A DNA stretch of 64,000 nt from Hymenobacter roseosalivarius DSM 11622 (GCF_900176135.1 NZ_FWWW01000077.1:1-64000); one strand, 5' to 3'. Shown: positions 53,915 to 62,766, counted from the first letter of the stretch. Numbers and translations: made by a program. The notes: a model not told the origin generated them from the letters alone.

Positions 53915-54141
53915 GCTGAAGTTAGTTACCCCCAAATCAGGGTCAGATGCCCTTGGGGGCGGCCCGAGCCAAGCACCTGGTTTGGGCAGTACGTGCGAAG
54001 TAGGACGCGTAGTTGTCTACGGCGGTGTACTAATTTTGGGGTCTGGGGGGCAAAATCGGCGATGATACGCTGGAAACAGCCCGCCAGCATATACCCGCGG
54101 AACCCCGGTGACGGTGCCAGCCGTTGAGAGACTGTATCTCT

Positions 54142-54384
54142 ATGCAACTCACCGCCTTCAAACAGCTGCCCATGGGCCGCCAGGCCATCCTGCTGCGGCA
54201 AGGGGGGCATTTCCTGGCTGATCGCCAGCAAGATAGCTTTAGTCTGCGGCTCTATGCCTTCGGCGACTTCTACGCCGAGGTATGGCGCGTGCAGGATGAG
54301 GAGCGCATTCTGTTCATTCATCTGTTTCAGCACTCGGCGGGGCTTGCCTCTTATCTAGAGAAAATTCGACTGCCCGAGGTGTAA
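54142..54384 (+). CDS. Small protein of unknown function
   Basis: An 80-residue protein: MQLTAFKQLPMGRQAILLRQ followed by a beta-rich stretch (DSFSLRLYAFGDFYAEVWRV, RILFIHLFQHSAGLASYL). No signal or cysteine. It resembles small conserved proteins of the Cytophagales but I cannot name a family. ATG at 54142 is preferred over the upstream 54124. The stop is followed directly by the word A6GCCCCCC, without a matching second arm. Confidence 0.6.
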   Translation: MQLTAFKQLPMGRQAILLRQGGHFLADRQQDSFSLRLYAFGDFYAEVWRVQDEERILFIHLFQHSAGLASYLEKIRLPEV

Positions 54385-54583
54385 AAAAGCCCCCCACACG
54401 CTCTCAGCTACCGTAATAGGAGGCCATGCCGCGGAAAGGTGCATGGGCCAAAGCCATGGTCGCGGGGCCTGTGGCTCAATAACTTTGCCCCCCACCCGCC
54501 GTATTGTGGAGTGCCCGGTAAGGCAGTCGCGGCTAGATAGCTGGAGAGGTGTGAGTGCCGGGTAATTGACGTAGCCGAAGTGT

Positions 54584-55168
54584 ATGTGGATTGTCTTTTC
54601 GTTGTTAGCGGCCGTGTCGGCGGCTGTGGTTGTTACTCTTTCCAAGGCCGGCATCAAGCACGTTGATTCCAGCTTGGCTTTTGCTATACAGTCGGTGCTG
54701 ATACTGCTGGTGGCCTGGAGTGTAGTCGCTTATCAGGGCAATCTGCCCGATGTATCGCGTATCGACCGGCGCAGCATGACCTTTCTGGTAATAGCCGGCA
54801 TCGTGACATGCGTATCGTCGCTGCTGTCCTTTCAGGCCCTCAAGCTCGGCGAAGCATCGCGCGCGTCGCCCCTCGATAAAGTGTCCCTAGTATTCTCTAT
54901 TATTCTGGCAGTCGTATTTCTTAGAAGCTGTTTGAGTTAGCTTTTCGGACTGGTAGAATGAGGTAGAGACGCAATATTTTGCGTCTCCTCGCGCGTGAAT
55001 CGTGCAACGGCGAGACGTAAAATATTGCGTCTCTACCTCGTTTAGCCACTTGGCAGCTAACTCAAACAGCTTCTTAAGGAAAAGATAAACTGGCAGGTAA
55101 TTGTGGGCGCGCTGCTGATGGCTGCCGGCGCGCTGTTTATCGCGCTTGCCAAGCCCTCATCCACCTAA
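54584..55168 (+). pseudogene. EamA-family transporter split by a repeat element
   Basis: A single EamA (drug/metabolite transporter, DMT) domain. The 5' part (54584-54923) encodes MWIVFSLLAAVSAAVVVTLS through the helices to SPLDKVSLVFSIILAVVF and L. An inverted-repeat element (54924-55073) then inserts and adds a stop codon. The 3' part (55077-55168) continues KEKINWQVIVGALLMAAGAL, FIALAKPSST and a stop. If the element and one TTA copy are removed, the frame is restored to 143 codons plus the stop, the usual length of small EamA proteins. The gene should be inactive as transported protein, or truncated after helix 4. It converges with the elaA-like gene by 4 bases. Confidence 0.9.
54921..55076. 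mobile_element. MITE-like hairpin element, copy D, inserted in EamA gene
   Basis: A 150-base element (54924-55073) with outer inverted ends GAAGCTGTTTGAGTTAGC and inner inverted arms of the GTAGAGACGCAATATTTTGC type. It is flanked by a TTA direct repeat (54921-54923 and 55074-55076), as expected of a 3-base target duplication. It has no coding capacity, so it would move with a transposase from elsewhere. Confidence 0.85.
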
Positions 55169-55641
55169 ATCAAGGGGTGAATTTGGTCTGACGAAGACCG
55201 ACGCATGGGAAGGTGCGGAATACCGTCTTCCAGGTACATTTCGCCGCACTGCACAAAGCCAAAACTGCCGTAAAATTTCTCTAAATATTGCTGCGCGCCA
55301 ATCTTGATGGGCTGGGGGGTAAAATGACGCTCGCAGTGCGTAATTGCTTGCCGCATCAGCTCCTGTCCCAGGCCAAAGCGCCGAAATTCGGGCGCCACGA
55401 TTACCCGCCCGATACTGACTTCCTCGTAGCAGATGCCCGCGTCGAAAAGGCGGGCATAAGCGGCCAATTTTCCGTCCAACGTGTTCCCCAATAGGTGCTG
55501 CGCCGCCATATCCTGGCCATCAATATCCTGAAACGCACAAGCCTGCTCCACCACAAATACCTCGCTGCGAAGCTGCAATAGTTCGTATAATTCGGTTAAA
55601 GATAAATCGTTGAATTTCTTGCTGGTCCAGGATAATATCAT
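55165..55641 (-). CDS. elaA: GNAT acetyltransferase, ElaA type
   Basis: A 158-residue N-acetyltransferase of the ElaA family. FNDLSLTELYELLQLRSEVFVVEQAC is the ElaA start. The acetyl-CoA loop is VSIGRVIVAPEFRRFGLGQELM with R-x-x-G-x-G-like residues. KIGAQQYLEKFYGSFGF and VQCGEMYLEDGIPHLPM complete the fold. The substrate is unknown. It overlaps the end of the EamA gene by 4 bases, tail to tail. Confidence 0.9.
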   Translation of the reverse strand: MILSWTSKKFNDLSLTELYELLQLRSEVFVVEQACAFQDIDGQDMAAQHLLGNTLDGKLAAYARLFDAGICYEEVSIGRVIVAPEFRRFGLGQELMRQAITHCERHFTPQPIKIGAQQYLEKFYGSFGFVQCGEMYLEDGIPHLPMRRSSSDQIHPLI

Positions 55642-55700
55642 GTTTGGAAGTGCTACTTTATAAGCAAGCTAAGGATTGATTTCTCTGCTGAAAACGCAGC

Positions 55701-57134
55701 TTATTTGTGCTTTATTTTCTTCAATGATTCAGCCAGGTCGTTGGCCGAATACACCTTGCCGCGGGAGATTACCGCGTCAATCTTTTTGATGTTGTTAATG
55801 TCAGCCAACGGGTTCTGATTCAGCAACACCAGGTCAGCATATTTACCAGTTTCGATGCTGCCCGATTGATCGGCCACACCCATAAACGTAGCGCCGTTGA
55901 TGGTGGCCGCGCGCAAGGCTTGCGCGGGAGTGAGTCCGGCCTGCACCAGCAGCGCCAGCTCGCCCTGCAACGACGAACCCGGATACACAAACGAATTGAA
56001 AGGCCCGCTGTCGGAGCCGGCCAGAAGGGTCACGCCGGCGGCCTGCATTTCCGGTATCATCGACATAAACTTGGCGGAGAGTTTCTTGCCGAATTCAACG
56101 TTCTCTCTGGACTGCCGCTTCGCGCTGTTGTAGCGGCCCAAATAGGTAGCCTGAATTTTGGGGTCGATGTAGGCAAGCATGGAATCGCGGGCGTGGTCCT
56201 GCTCCGTTATTTCAGCCAGCGTTTTCTGAATGAATAAGGTAGGCACCACCGCCGTTTTCCGGTCAGCGAGGGTTTTAAACAGGGCGGCCGCTACCGTTGG
56301 ATCGTACGTTTTGAAGATGGTAGGCAGCACCGCGAACAGGCCCAGCGGCTTAGACGTGAGCAGGCTTTGCTTGATGGCGGCCGTCAGACTGTCTTCGCGC
56401 GAAGAGCACCCCTTAAATACGTAATACAGGTGCTCACTGGCATCGAGGCCCCGCTCGGAAGCCTCGCGCAGCGTGACGGTGTAGGGCATGTGGCCCGTCG
56501 TTTTGAGCCCGCGTTTTTCGGCCTCCGAAATGACATTCAGGAAAGCATCACCCGAAATCTTGCTGTCATAAATCTTGACGTAATCAACCCGCAGCTTCTG
56601 CAAGGAGTCCAGCGCGGCGGTTACCTGAGCGGGTGTTTCTACTTCCAGAGAGCCTGGCCAAGTGCCGCCCGGACCATCAATCTTAGGGCCGGAAGTAAAG
56701 ATTCGGGGACCCGCTAATTTCCCGGAATTGATCTGCTCGCGCCAGGCGTACACGGCTGGCGTCAGGTCGCCGCCCGCGTCGCGAACGGTGGTAATGCCGT
56801 GCGCCATATACAGCGGCAGCAGATTCTTATTTGCCGCTGTCAGCGTGTCGCCGCCCCGAAAGTGAACGTGCATATCCCACAAGCCGGGCAGCAGATATTT
56901 GCCCGTGCCGTCCAGACGTTGGGTAGCACGCTGGGGGGCTTTTTCGGCGCTTTCTATTCGTTGAATCAGGCCGTTTGAAATGACCACATTCTGATCGGGC
57001 TGCACGGTTCCGGTTATCACGTCAATCACATTGACGTGGGTGATGACCAGCTCGGCTTTGTCTGATTTTACCGCAACACATTGGCTTAAAAAGAAGGCGA
57101 GCGAGAAGGCAGCAGGGAGGATACGTATTTTCAT
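55701..57134 (-). CDS. Amidohydrolase lipoprotein (imidazolonepropionase-like)
   Basis: A 477-residue metal-dependent hydrolase. It has a probable lipoprotein signal ending LSQC (Cys19). The HxH motif is DMHVHFRGG (His89, His91). YVKIYDSK may hold the carboxylated lysine, with GHMPYT and ASEHLYY as further metal ligands, and GSDSGP as the catalytic Asp. The family removes acyl groups from amides or cyclic amides, often peptides. The substrate is unknown. ATG at 57134 is preferred over 57182 because the signal peptide starts there. Confidence 0.9.
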   Translation of the reverse strand: MKIRILPAAFSLAFFLSQCVAVKSDKAELVITHVNVIDVITGTVQPDQNVVISNGLIQRIESAEKAPQRATQRLDGTGKYLLPGLWDMHVHFRGGDTLTAANKNLLPLYMAHGITTVRDAGGDLTPAVYAWREQINSGKLAGPRIFTSGPKIDGPGGTWPGSLEVETPAQVTAALDSLQKLRVDYVKIYDSKISGDAFLNVISEAEKRGLKTTGHMPYTVTLREASERGLDASEHLYYVFKGCSSREDSLTAAIKQSLLTSKPLGLFAVLPTIFKTYDPTVAAALFKTLADRKTAVVPTLFIQKTLAEITEQDHARDSMLAYIDPKIQATYLGRYNSAKRQSRENVEFGKKLSAKFMSMIPEMQAAGVTLLAGSDSGPFNSFVYPGSSLQGELALLVQAGLTPAQALRAATINGATFMGVADQSGSIETGKYADLVLLNQNPLADINNIKKIDAVISRGKVYSANDLAESLKKIKHK

Positions 57135-57252
57135 AAAAGCAGAGATGCAGCGGGAAACAGAGAGCGGAGTGACTTCAGCCATACTTGGCTCGGCTAAAGT
57201 AGCGGAATTTGCCCCCAGCGTTTATATAGTTCCAATCTGCCGCTTCCCGGCC

Positions 57253-57341
57253 GTCATGCAGAGCGGAGCGAAGCATCTCGCGTGTTTAGTTAAGATTACT
57301 AATCTGACTACCGCTGGCGAGATGCTTCGCTCTACATGACG
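57253..57341. repeat. Inverted repeat, GTCATGC family
   Basis: Left arm GTCATGCAGAGCGGAGCGAA, then GCATCTCGC; right arm is GCGAGATGCTTCGCTCTACA, then TGAC. A gap of 4 bases in one arm is the main difference. Words are shared with the short hairpin at 16495. It lies between the amidohydrolase and the Gfo/Idh/MocA gene. Confidence 0.75.
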
Positions 57342-57388
57342 TTCTTAATGGATAAAAATGGATAAAAGATCTAGACGGGCTTATTGCT

Positions 57389-58606
57389 CTACCGGCTATT
57401 CGTACGGTCAATAATATTCTGCACATCCTTGGTCGATACTTTCTGGCCAGTTTCGGCGGCGCGGTAAATAGCGGCCATCAGCTGCACGTCGCGCAGGCCC
57501 ATTTCGCCGGGTACGCGGGTGGCTTTGTTATTTAGAATACAGTCGGCAAAGTTGTCCATCTGCCGGGCCTGCTGATTTACATTCTGAATGTTCATCGGGC
57601 CTTGGCTGGTAGTTCCTTTTATGCCACCATAGCCAAAGGAGGGAGTGAGCTCAAACTTGCCTTTGGCCGCTTCAGCCTGGAGGCGGTTGGGCAAACTTTC
57701 CGCGTAGCTAGTGCGACAATCGGCCACCGAGCCGTCGGCAAACTGGAACTGCCAGTTCACGCCGGCTTCCACTTCCTTGAACAGGCCATTATTAGGCTTA
57801 GGTGTAAACTTCGCCGTGACGGAGGCCGGAATCTGCCCTTTGGTGTACACCACGCCCTGCACGCAGTAAATGCCCAGATCCACGAGCGGCCCGCCGCCGG
57901 CCAGCTCCTTGTCTACGCGCCAGGGCGTGTCGTTCTTGAAGACATAGCCATTGTCAGCTACCAGGCACTTGATTGGGCCGTAGATTTCCTTCTGGCCCAG
58001 GCGCATCACTTCCTGGTGGTGAGGCTCGAAGTGCAGCCGGTAGCCTATGCTGAACTTTTTGTCGGCTTTTTTGGCCGCGTCTATCATCTGCCGGCACTCG
58101 GTGGGCGTCATGGCCATCGGCTTCTCGCAGATAACGTGCTTGCCTGCCTGCAAAGCCCGGATCGTGTATTCGGCGTGCATAGCAATGGGCAGTACCGCGT
58201 ACACGATATCAATATCGGGGTTGTCAACGATGCGGTCGAACGACTTGTAGTCGTAGACGTTTTCCTTGGGGATATTGTACTTCGATTTCCACTGCGGCAC
58301 TTTCTCCGGCGAGCCCGTCACGATGCCGGCCAGGCGGCAAAGCTTGGTTTCCCGCAAGGCCGGGGCAAGCTGCCCGGTGCTGTATTTGCCCAGCCCCACC
58401 AACGCCACGCCGAACTGTTTGTTCGCCTGCCATGCCTCCAGACTAGCCGGCCCGAAATGGGATTCGGGGAGGCCAGTCAGCGAGCCTGCCAGCCCCGAAG
58501 TGCCCAGCAAAATGCCCCCCAGGCCTAGTGAGGCGTGGCGCATAAAATCGCGGCGCGAGGTGGAAGCGTTGACAGAAGAAAAGGAGATGTCGTCGAAGGT
58601 TTTCAT
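57389..58606 (-). CDS. Gfo/Idh/MocA-family oxidoreductase with Tat signal
   Basis: A 405-residue NAD(P)-dependent sugar or inositol oxidoreductase. The N-terminus carries a twin-arginine signal (SRRDFMRHASLGLGG), so it is exported folded. The Rossmann motif is VALVGLGKYSTGQLAPAL, EKP in HVICEKPMAMTP is the usual catalytic Lys region, and the C-domain has DLGIYCVQGVVY. Its substrate is unknown. The family in Bacteroidota includes many periplasmic enzymes of sugar catabolism. Confidence 0.93.
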   Translation of the reverse strand: MKTFDDISFSSVNASTSRRDFMRHASLGLGGILLGTSGLAGSLTGLPESHFGPASLEAWQANKQFGVALVGLGKYSTGQLAPALRETKLCRLAGIVTGSPEKVPQWKSKYNIPKENVYDYKSFDRIVDNPDIDIVYAVLPIAMHAEYTIRALQAGKHVICEKPMAMTPTECRQMIDAAKKADKKFSIGYRLHFEPHHQEVMRLGQKEIYGPIKCLVADNGYVFKNDTPWRVDKELAGGGPLVDLGIYCVQGVVYTKGQIPASVTAKFTPKPNNGLFKEVEAGVNWQFQFADGSVADCRTSYAESLPNRLQAEAAKGKFELTPSFGYGGIKGTTSQGPMNIQNVNQQARQMDNFADCILNNKATRVPGEMGLRDVQLMAAIYRAAETGQKVSTKDVQNIIDRTNSR

Positions 58607-58728
58607 AGCAAAAAGTTGGGGTATGATAGCAGTACCGCGCCAGGCAGCTCGGGGTTGCGTTAAAAGGCTGGTGATAAGCGTGATACTACAACCAGAAAGC
58701 TAGGCTTTTGGGTGAGAAGGGAGGTAGC

Positions 58729-58761
58729 AAAAAGGGGCAACTGATCGTGCAGCTGCCCCTT
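58729..58761 (-). terminator. Terminator of the 58.8 kb gene
   Basis: On the minus strand AAGGGGCAGCT, loop, AGTTGCCCCTTTTT. It lies 24 bases after the stop of the gene at 58785. Confidence 0.85.
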
Positions 58762-58784
58762 ATAAAGTGGATGATGAATGCCTG

Positions 58785-59285
58785 TTAGCGCAGACGCTCG
58801 TCGTCGTCAAGTGGCCGGTCGATGATGCGGCTGCGCAATGCGGTAGTGGTCGCGTCGGGCTGGGCCGCTACAACCGTAGAATCTGGGTGAGGGCCCGGCG
58901 CGGGGCCATGGGCCGACAGCGGTACACTGCCGTGCTGCGCCACGTAGCGCCGGGCGTATTCGGAGGCATTTACCGCCCCGTGCTGATCGAGGAGCTGCTG
59001 CACCTGCTGGGCATCCTGAAGTGTGCGCACATGCGCGGTAAGCGTGGTGCCGCGGCGGGCAGCTTCCAGGTGGTCTTTCACATCGTGCTCGTGGCCGGTA
59101 AATACAGCCCGGAAGAAGTTGTGGAAGGAGTCATTTTCAGGAAACTCGCCCGTGGGATTATCCTGGTTGATATCGGCGGTGGTCACGTCGATGTGCTCGC
59201 GGCCAATACCATGACTGACAAGCGCGTGGAGGGCTTTGTTCGCAACGTCGGCGTTTTCAAACACGCCAATTACAGTGTATGCCAT
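58785..59285 (-). CDS. General-stress-protein-17M-like protein
   Basis: A 166-residue cytoplasmic protein. The start MAYTVIGVFENADVANKALH and the two beta-alpha repeats (VSHGIGREHIDVTTADI, TTLTAHVRTLQDAQQVQQLL) match the small GSP17M-like ferredoxin-fold domain. The tail (about 115-166) is Pro/His/Ala-rich and charged, probably disordered. Such genes are usually stress-induced. Own terminator; possible promoter not identified. Confidence 0.75.
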   Translation of the reverse strand: MAYTVIGVFENADVANKALHALVSHGIGREHIDVTTADINQDNPTGEFPENDSFHNFFRAVFTGHEHDVKDHLEAARRGTTLTAHVRTLQDAQQVQQLLDQHGAVNASEYARRYVAQHGSVPLSAHGPAPGPHPDSTVVAAQPDATTTALRSRIIDRPLDDDERLR

Positions 59286-59518
59286 GGCAGATCGGGGTTA
59301 GGAATTGAGAATGGAGTAGAAAGATCGGAAATAGTTGCTCCCGCGGAAAGGAGTTTTTTCAACGACAAATCCCCGCGATAGGTTGGGGGTGCGGCTGGGT
59401 TACCGGGGCCGCCGTGTTGTACGTTACATAGATTCTGGCCTGCTTCTTTCTCCGTGTTGGTAGAGTGGCCGCACGCTTCATCCGGCTTATCCGACACTTC
59501 AGTAATCTTTCTTTTCAT
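59270..59518 (-). CDS. Possible small protein, doubtful
   Basis: An 82-residue frame starting MKRKITEVSDKPDEACGHST that overlaps the start of the next gene by 16 bases. It is polar, with two cysteines and a Pro-rich middle. No family recognised. It could be real and coupled to the stress gene, or just leader sequence. Confidence 0.3.
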   Translation of the reverse strand: MKRKITEVSDKPDEACGHSTNTEKEAGQNLCNVQHGGPGNPAAPPTYRGDLSLKKLLSAGATISDLSTPFSIPNPDLPWHTL

Positions 59519-59566
59519 CGGGCTTAGCAGCCGACCACTTTTGGTCATCACTTCGCTGCTACCCCA

Positions 59567-59821
59567 GTGAAACGAATCCTACTCCTGCGGCTAGTGTTGC
59601 TGGCTACCGCTAGCCGTGTAGCCGCCCAAACGGCTGCAACCATGCTCAGCAGTATCGTCCGCGAACAAAGCAGGCACTGCCCGGCAGCGGCCCGGCCCTT
59701 GTATGAAGCAGCTAAGGCCCGGTTCGCAGATTTACGCCCTAGCAGCCCACTGGCTCCGACCTGGGGCGAGAAGCAGATGGTAACTCAACTGAAGACGTAC
59801 GAGCCGACTGCCGCGAATTAG
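59567..59821 (+). CDS. Small exported protein of unknown function
   Basis: An 84-residue protein with a signal peptide (KRILLLRLVLLATASRVAAQ) and a GTG start. The mature part is a short helical stretch (TMLSSIVREQSRHCPAAARP) with one cysteine. Family not recognised. It is followed by the LytS-type kinase on the same strand after about 70 bases. Confidence 0.5.
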   Translation: MKRILLLRLVLLATASRVAAQTAATMLSSIVREQSRHCPAAARPLYEAAKARFADLRPSSPLAPTWGEKQMVTQLKTYEPTAAN

Positions 59822-59893
59822 TTGGTCAACTCAAAATCAGCAGCACGCTCAGCTTATTATTACCTTTCAGCCGCCTGTTTTTTCTTGCTATCC

Positions 59894-60958
59894 ATGGCTA
59901 CTGCTCTTCCCGCTTTTACTCGTTTTGGCAAGGCGAAGTGGCTGCGTCCGCTGCTCGTGCTCGTGCTGGTATCAACTGCTATTACCTTGCTAACCTGCGT
60001 CAGCTGTTGGGCCAATGCCGAACAAATGGCGACCAACTTCACGGTCACGTTAGCTTTTACCACTGCTTTGTCGCTGGCCAATGGGTATGCGGTAAACTGG
60101 CTGGAGCGCTACGTGTCGTGGCGTGCGGAGCCGGTGAAGCGGCTGATACTCACCCTGCTGCTTTCTCTGCTGGTGTCGCTGGTGGTGATTCTGGGCATTA
60201 ACCTCTGCTACGTGGTTCTATACCGCGGCTATGCAGTAGCTGTGCTGTGGGAGCCGCCAGCAGCACGCAACATCGTGTTTCCGTTGGGCGTCACGGTGTT
60301 GTTTTCTTTGGTGATGCATAGCCGGTCTTTTCTGTTGAAGTGGCGCGAAGCTTTGGTGCAGACGGAGCGTTTGCAAAAGGAAATGGCTCAGGCCGCGGCC
60401 GAAACCCTACGGCAGCAGCTCGATCCGCACTTCATGTTTAATGCCCTGAATGCTCTCACCTCGCTGGTAGAGGAGGAGCCGCAGCTGGCAGTGCGCTTCA
60501 TTCGGCAGCTTTCGCAGGTGTACCGCTACGTGCTCGATGCCCGTGGCCGCGAAGTTGTGCTGCTCGCCGACGAGCTGGAATTTGCCAAAGCTTACCTGTT
60601 TTTGCAGCGCATCCGCTACGGCGAAGCCTTGCAGGCCGACCTGCCCGCCCCCGGCAGCGTGCCGGCTCGCCTCATAGTGCCGCCGCTGAGCTTACAGCTG
60701 CTGCTGGAAAATGCCCTTAAGCACAATGTAGCGCTCCAACAGCAGCCCCTGCATATCGGCTTCGAGCTGAACCTAGCGGCCCGGCAGCTCACCGTGCGCA
60801 ATACGTTGCGGCCGCGTCGCCTTGGTTCCGAAGAAACGAGTGGCCTGGGTTTGCGCAACCTGCAAGCCCGCTATGCTTTTCTAACCAAACAGCCCATGCT
60901 CATTCAGCCCACCGCCACCGAGTTCGTCGTGACGCTGCCGTTGTTAGAGTTAGGGTAG
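59894..60958 (+). CDS. LytS-type histidine kinase (pair 1)
   Basis: A 354-residue membrane kinase with four helices at about 17-38, 48-64, 82-110 and 128-145. A linker follows, then the His_kinase domain with phosphorylated His179 in QQLDPHFMFNALNAL. The ATPase part holds PPLSLQLLLENALKHNV (N box) and SGLGLRNLQARY (G box). No sensory domain besides the helices. It should phosphorylate the LytTR regulator encoded 195 bases downstream. ATG at 59894 is chosen; a TTG at 59822 would overlap the previous stop. Confidence 0.92.
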   Translation: MATALPAFTRFGKAKWLRPLLVLVLVSTAITLLTCVSCWANAEQMATNFTVTLAFTTALSLANGYAVNWLERYVSWRAEPVKRLILTLLLSLLVSLVVILGINLCYVVLYRGYAVAVLWEPPAARNIVFPLGVTVLFSLVMHSRSFLLKWREALVQTERLQKEMAQAAAETLRQQLDPHFMFNALNALTSLVEEEPQLAVRFIRQLSQVYRYVLDARGREVVLLADELEFAKAYLFLQRIRYGEALQADLPAPGSVPARLIVPPLSLQLLLENALKHNVALQQQPLHIGFELNLAARQLTVRNTLRPRRLGSEETSGLGLRNLQARYAFLTKQPMLIQPTATEFVVTLPLLELG

Positions 60959-60965
60959 TCAGGAT

Positions 60966-61104
60966 GTAGAGACGCGTATTGGCTGCGCCGACCTTCGGTT
61001 CGCGTCTAATCGTTGAAGGACCGGTATCGCGCCATTCAGTCGAAATAACAACCGCGACCATTAGACGCGAACCGAAGGCTGGCGCAGTCAATACGCGTCT
61101 CTAC
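60966..61104. repeat. Modular hairpin element, copy C (GTAGAGACGC type)
   Basis: 139 bases. The arms match copy B (GTAGAGACGCGTATT and CGCGTCTAATCG) but carry an extra 20-base block between the two words, GGCTGCGCCGACCTTCGGTT, mirrored (with small changes) in the right arm. The loop also shares short words with copy B. It lies between the kinase and regulator of pair 1. Confidence 0.85.
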
Positions 61105-61153
61105 TTAATTTAGAAAAAGCCCCCCAGGCCAAAACAAAACTACCTACTAACCA

Positions 61154-61954
61154 ATGTCAACCTTGCCTGCGCTTCGTGCCCTACTCGTGGAAGATGAACC
61201 CCTGGCAGCACGGCGCCTGACTGAGCTGTTGCGCCGTCAGGAGCCGGCGGTAGAGGTGGTTGCTACTGCCGAATCGGTGGCGGCGGCCAAGGTGCTGCTC
61301 GATACGCTGCAACCCGCGCCCGACGTGCTGTTTCTGGATATTCACCTGGCCGATGGACTGAGCTTTGAGCTGTTTGAGCAGACCACGGTGCCCTGTCCGG
61401 TTATCTTCACCACGGCCTACGACCAGTATGCTATTCGGGCTTTCAAGGTAAACAGCGTGGATTATCTGCTCAAACCTATTGATGCCGGTGAGCTGGAAGC
61501 CGCCGTGCAGAAGCTGCGCGCGCGGCGCGGCTCCGCCCAGATGGCCACGCCCGCTACGGCTTTCGATCCGGCCTTGCTGGCGCAGGTATTACAGCAGATG
61601 CAAGCCCGCCCCGCCTACAAAGAGCAATTCGTGGTGCGGGTGGGTGAGCATCTCAAAACCGTTGCCACGGAGCAGATAGCCTACTTTTTCAGCCTCGAAA
61701 AAGCCACCCTGCTCCAAACCCGGGAGAACCGCCGGTTCGTAGTGGACTACACGCTGGAGCAGCTGGAAACCTTGCTCGACCCGCGCCAGTTCTTCCGCCT
61801 CAACCGCACGTATCTCGCCCAGGCCAGCGCTATTCAGGATATAATTCACTACACTAACTCCCGCCTGCAAACCGTGCTTCAACATTGCCCCGAAGGCCCC
61901 GTACTGGTGAGTCGGGAGCGGGTGCCGGCTTTCAAAGCGTGGCTGGATAGGTAG
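61154..61954 (+). CDS. LytTR response regulator (pair 1)
   Basis: A 266-residue regulator. The receiver domain is at 7-125 with phosphoacceptor Asp62 (LFLDIHLADG), Thr in VIFTTAYDQYAI and Lys in YLLKPID. The LytTR DNA-binding domain is at about 155-266 (FVVRVGEHLKTVATEQIAYF, LDPRQFFRLNRTYLAQ). It should act with the kinase at 59.9 kb. Nearly identical motifs occur in the facing pair 2 regulator. Confidence 0.93.
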   Translation: MSTLPALRALLVEDEPLAARRLTELLRRQEPAVEVVATAESVAAAKVLLDTLQPAPDVLFLDIHLADGLSFELFEQTTVPCPVIFTTAYDQYAIRAFKVNSVDYLLKPIDAGELEAAVQKLRARRGSAQMATPATAFDPALLAQVLQQMQARPAYKEQFVVRVGEHLKTVATEQIAYFFSLEKATLLQTRENRRFVVDYTLEQLETLLDPRQFFRLNRTYLAQASAIQDIIHYTNSRLQTVLQHCPEGPVLVSRERVPAFKAWLDR

Positions 61955-61992
61955 AAAACTGGCACTCAATTCCCCTCTTTGAACTGGCCCAA

Positions 61993-62766
61993 TCAGCCCT
62001 CCAACCATTGCTTGAATACGCTGGCTTTCTCCCGGCTCACCACTACTTCATCGATGGGGCTGGGGGCCAAATCCAGCTTCAGCTTGCCATTGAAATAAGG
62101 GTGCAGGCGCTGCACGGCCTGCAAATGCGCCACAAACTGCCGATTCAAACGAAAAAACTGGCGTGGGTCGAGCAGGCTTTCCAATTGCTCCAGCGTATAG
62201 TCTACCACGAAGCGGCGGCCATCAAGCGCCGCCAGCGTCGTAACCTCGTTGCGACTCTGAAACCAGGCAATCTGCCCGGCCGGCAGGGGTAATAGTTGCT
62301 CCCCGCTGCGCACCAAGAAGCGCGATTTGTAAGGCTGATCGGGGCGAGGCAGGCTGTCGAGCAGGCGCTCCAGGCGCTGGGCCGTATCGGGTAGGGGCGG
62401 CGCAGTGGGTGCCCGCCACTGTTCCAGCTTGGTAAGGGCTGCCGCCAGCTCGGCCAATTTGATGGGCTTCAGCAAATAGTCGATGCTGTTCGTTTTGAAA
62501 GCCCGAATGGCATAGGCATCATACGCCGTGGTAAAGATGACCGGGCTCCGCACCACCGTGCGCTCAAACAGCTCAAAGCTCAGCCCATCGGCCAGGTGAA
62601 TATCAGCCAGAATCAGGTCGGGGGGCAAATTTGACTTAAGCCACGCCACCCCCGCCGTTACGCTATCCAGCACGGCCAAGACTTGGGCTTTGGGTGCCGC
62701 CTGATGCAGCAGGCGCTGGAGGCGCTCCGCGGCTGGGTACTCATCTTCAAGCACTAAAACAGTCAT
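61993..62766 (-). CDS. LytTR response regulator (pair 2)
   Basis: A 257-residue regulator. The receiver domain is at 2-115 with Asp55 in ILADIHLADG, VIFTTAYDAYAIRAFKTN and DYLLKPIK. The LytTR domain is at about 145-257 (FLVRSGEQLLPLPAGQIAWF, LDPRQFFRLNRQFVAH). It is a close paralogue of pair 1 and converges on it tail to tail, 38 bases apart. Confidence 0.93.
   Translation of the reverse strand: MTVLVLEDEYPAAERLQRLLHQAAPKAQVLAVLDSVTAGVAWLKSNLPPDLILADIHLADGLSFELFERTVVRSPVIFTTAYDAYAIRAFKTNSIDYLLKPIKLAELAAALTKLEQWRAPTAPPLPDTAQRLERLLDSLPRPDQPYKSRFLVRSGEQLLPLPAGQIAWFQSRNEVTTLAALDGRRFVVDYTLEQLESLLDPRQFFRLNRQFVAHLQAVQRLHPYFNGKLKLDLAPSPIDEVVVSREKASVFKQWLEG

Noticed and set aside
57602-58528. Plus-strand frame (308 residues) opposite the Gfo/Idh/MocA gene
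   Set aside because: Antisense shadow; the minus-strand frame has the Tat signal and the Rossmann motif.
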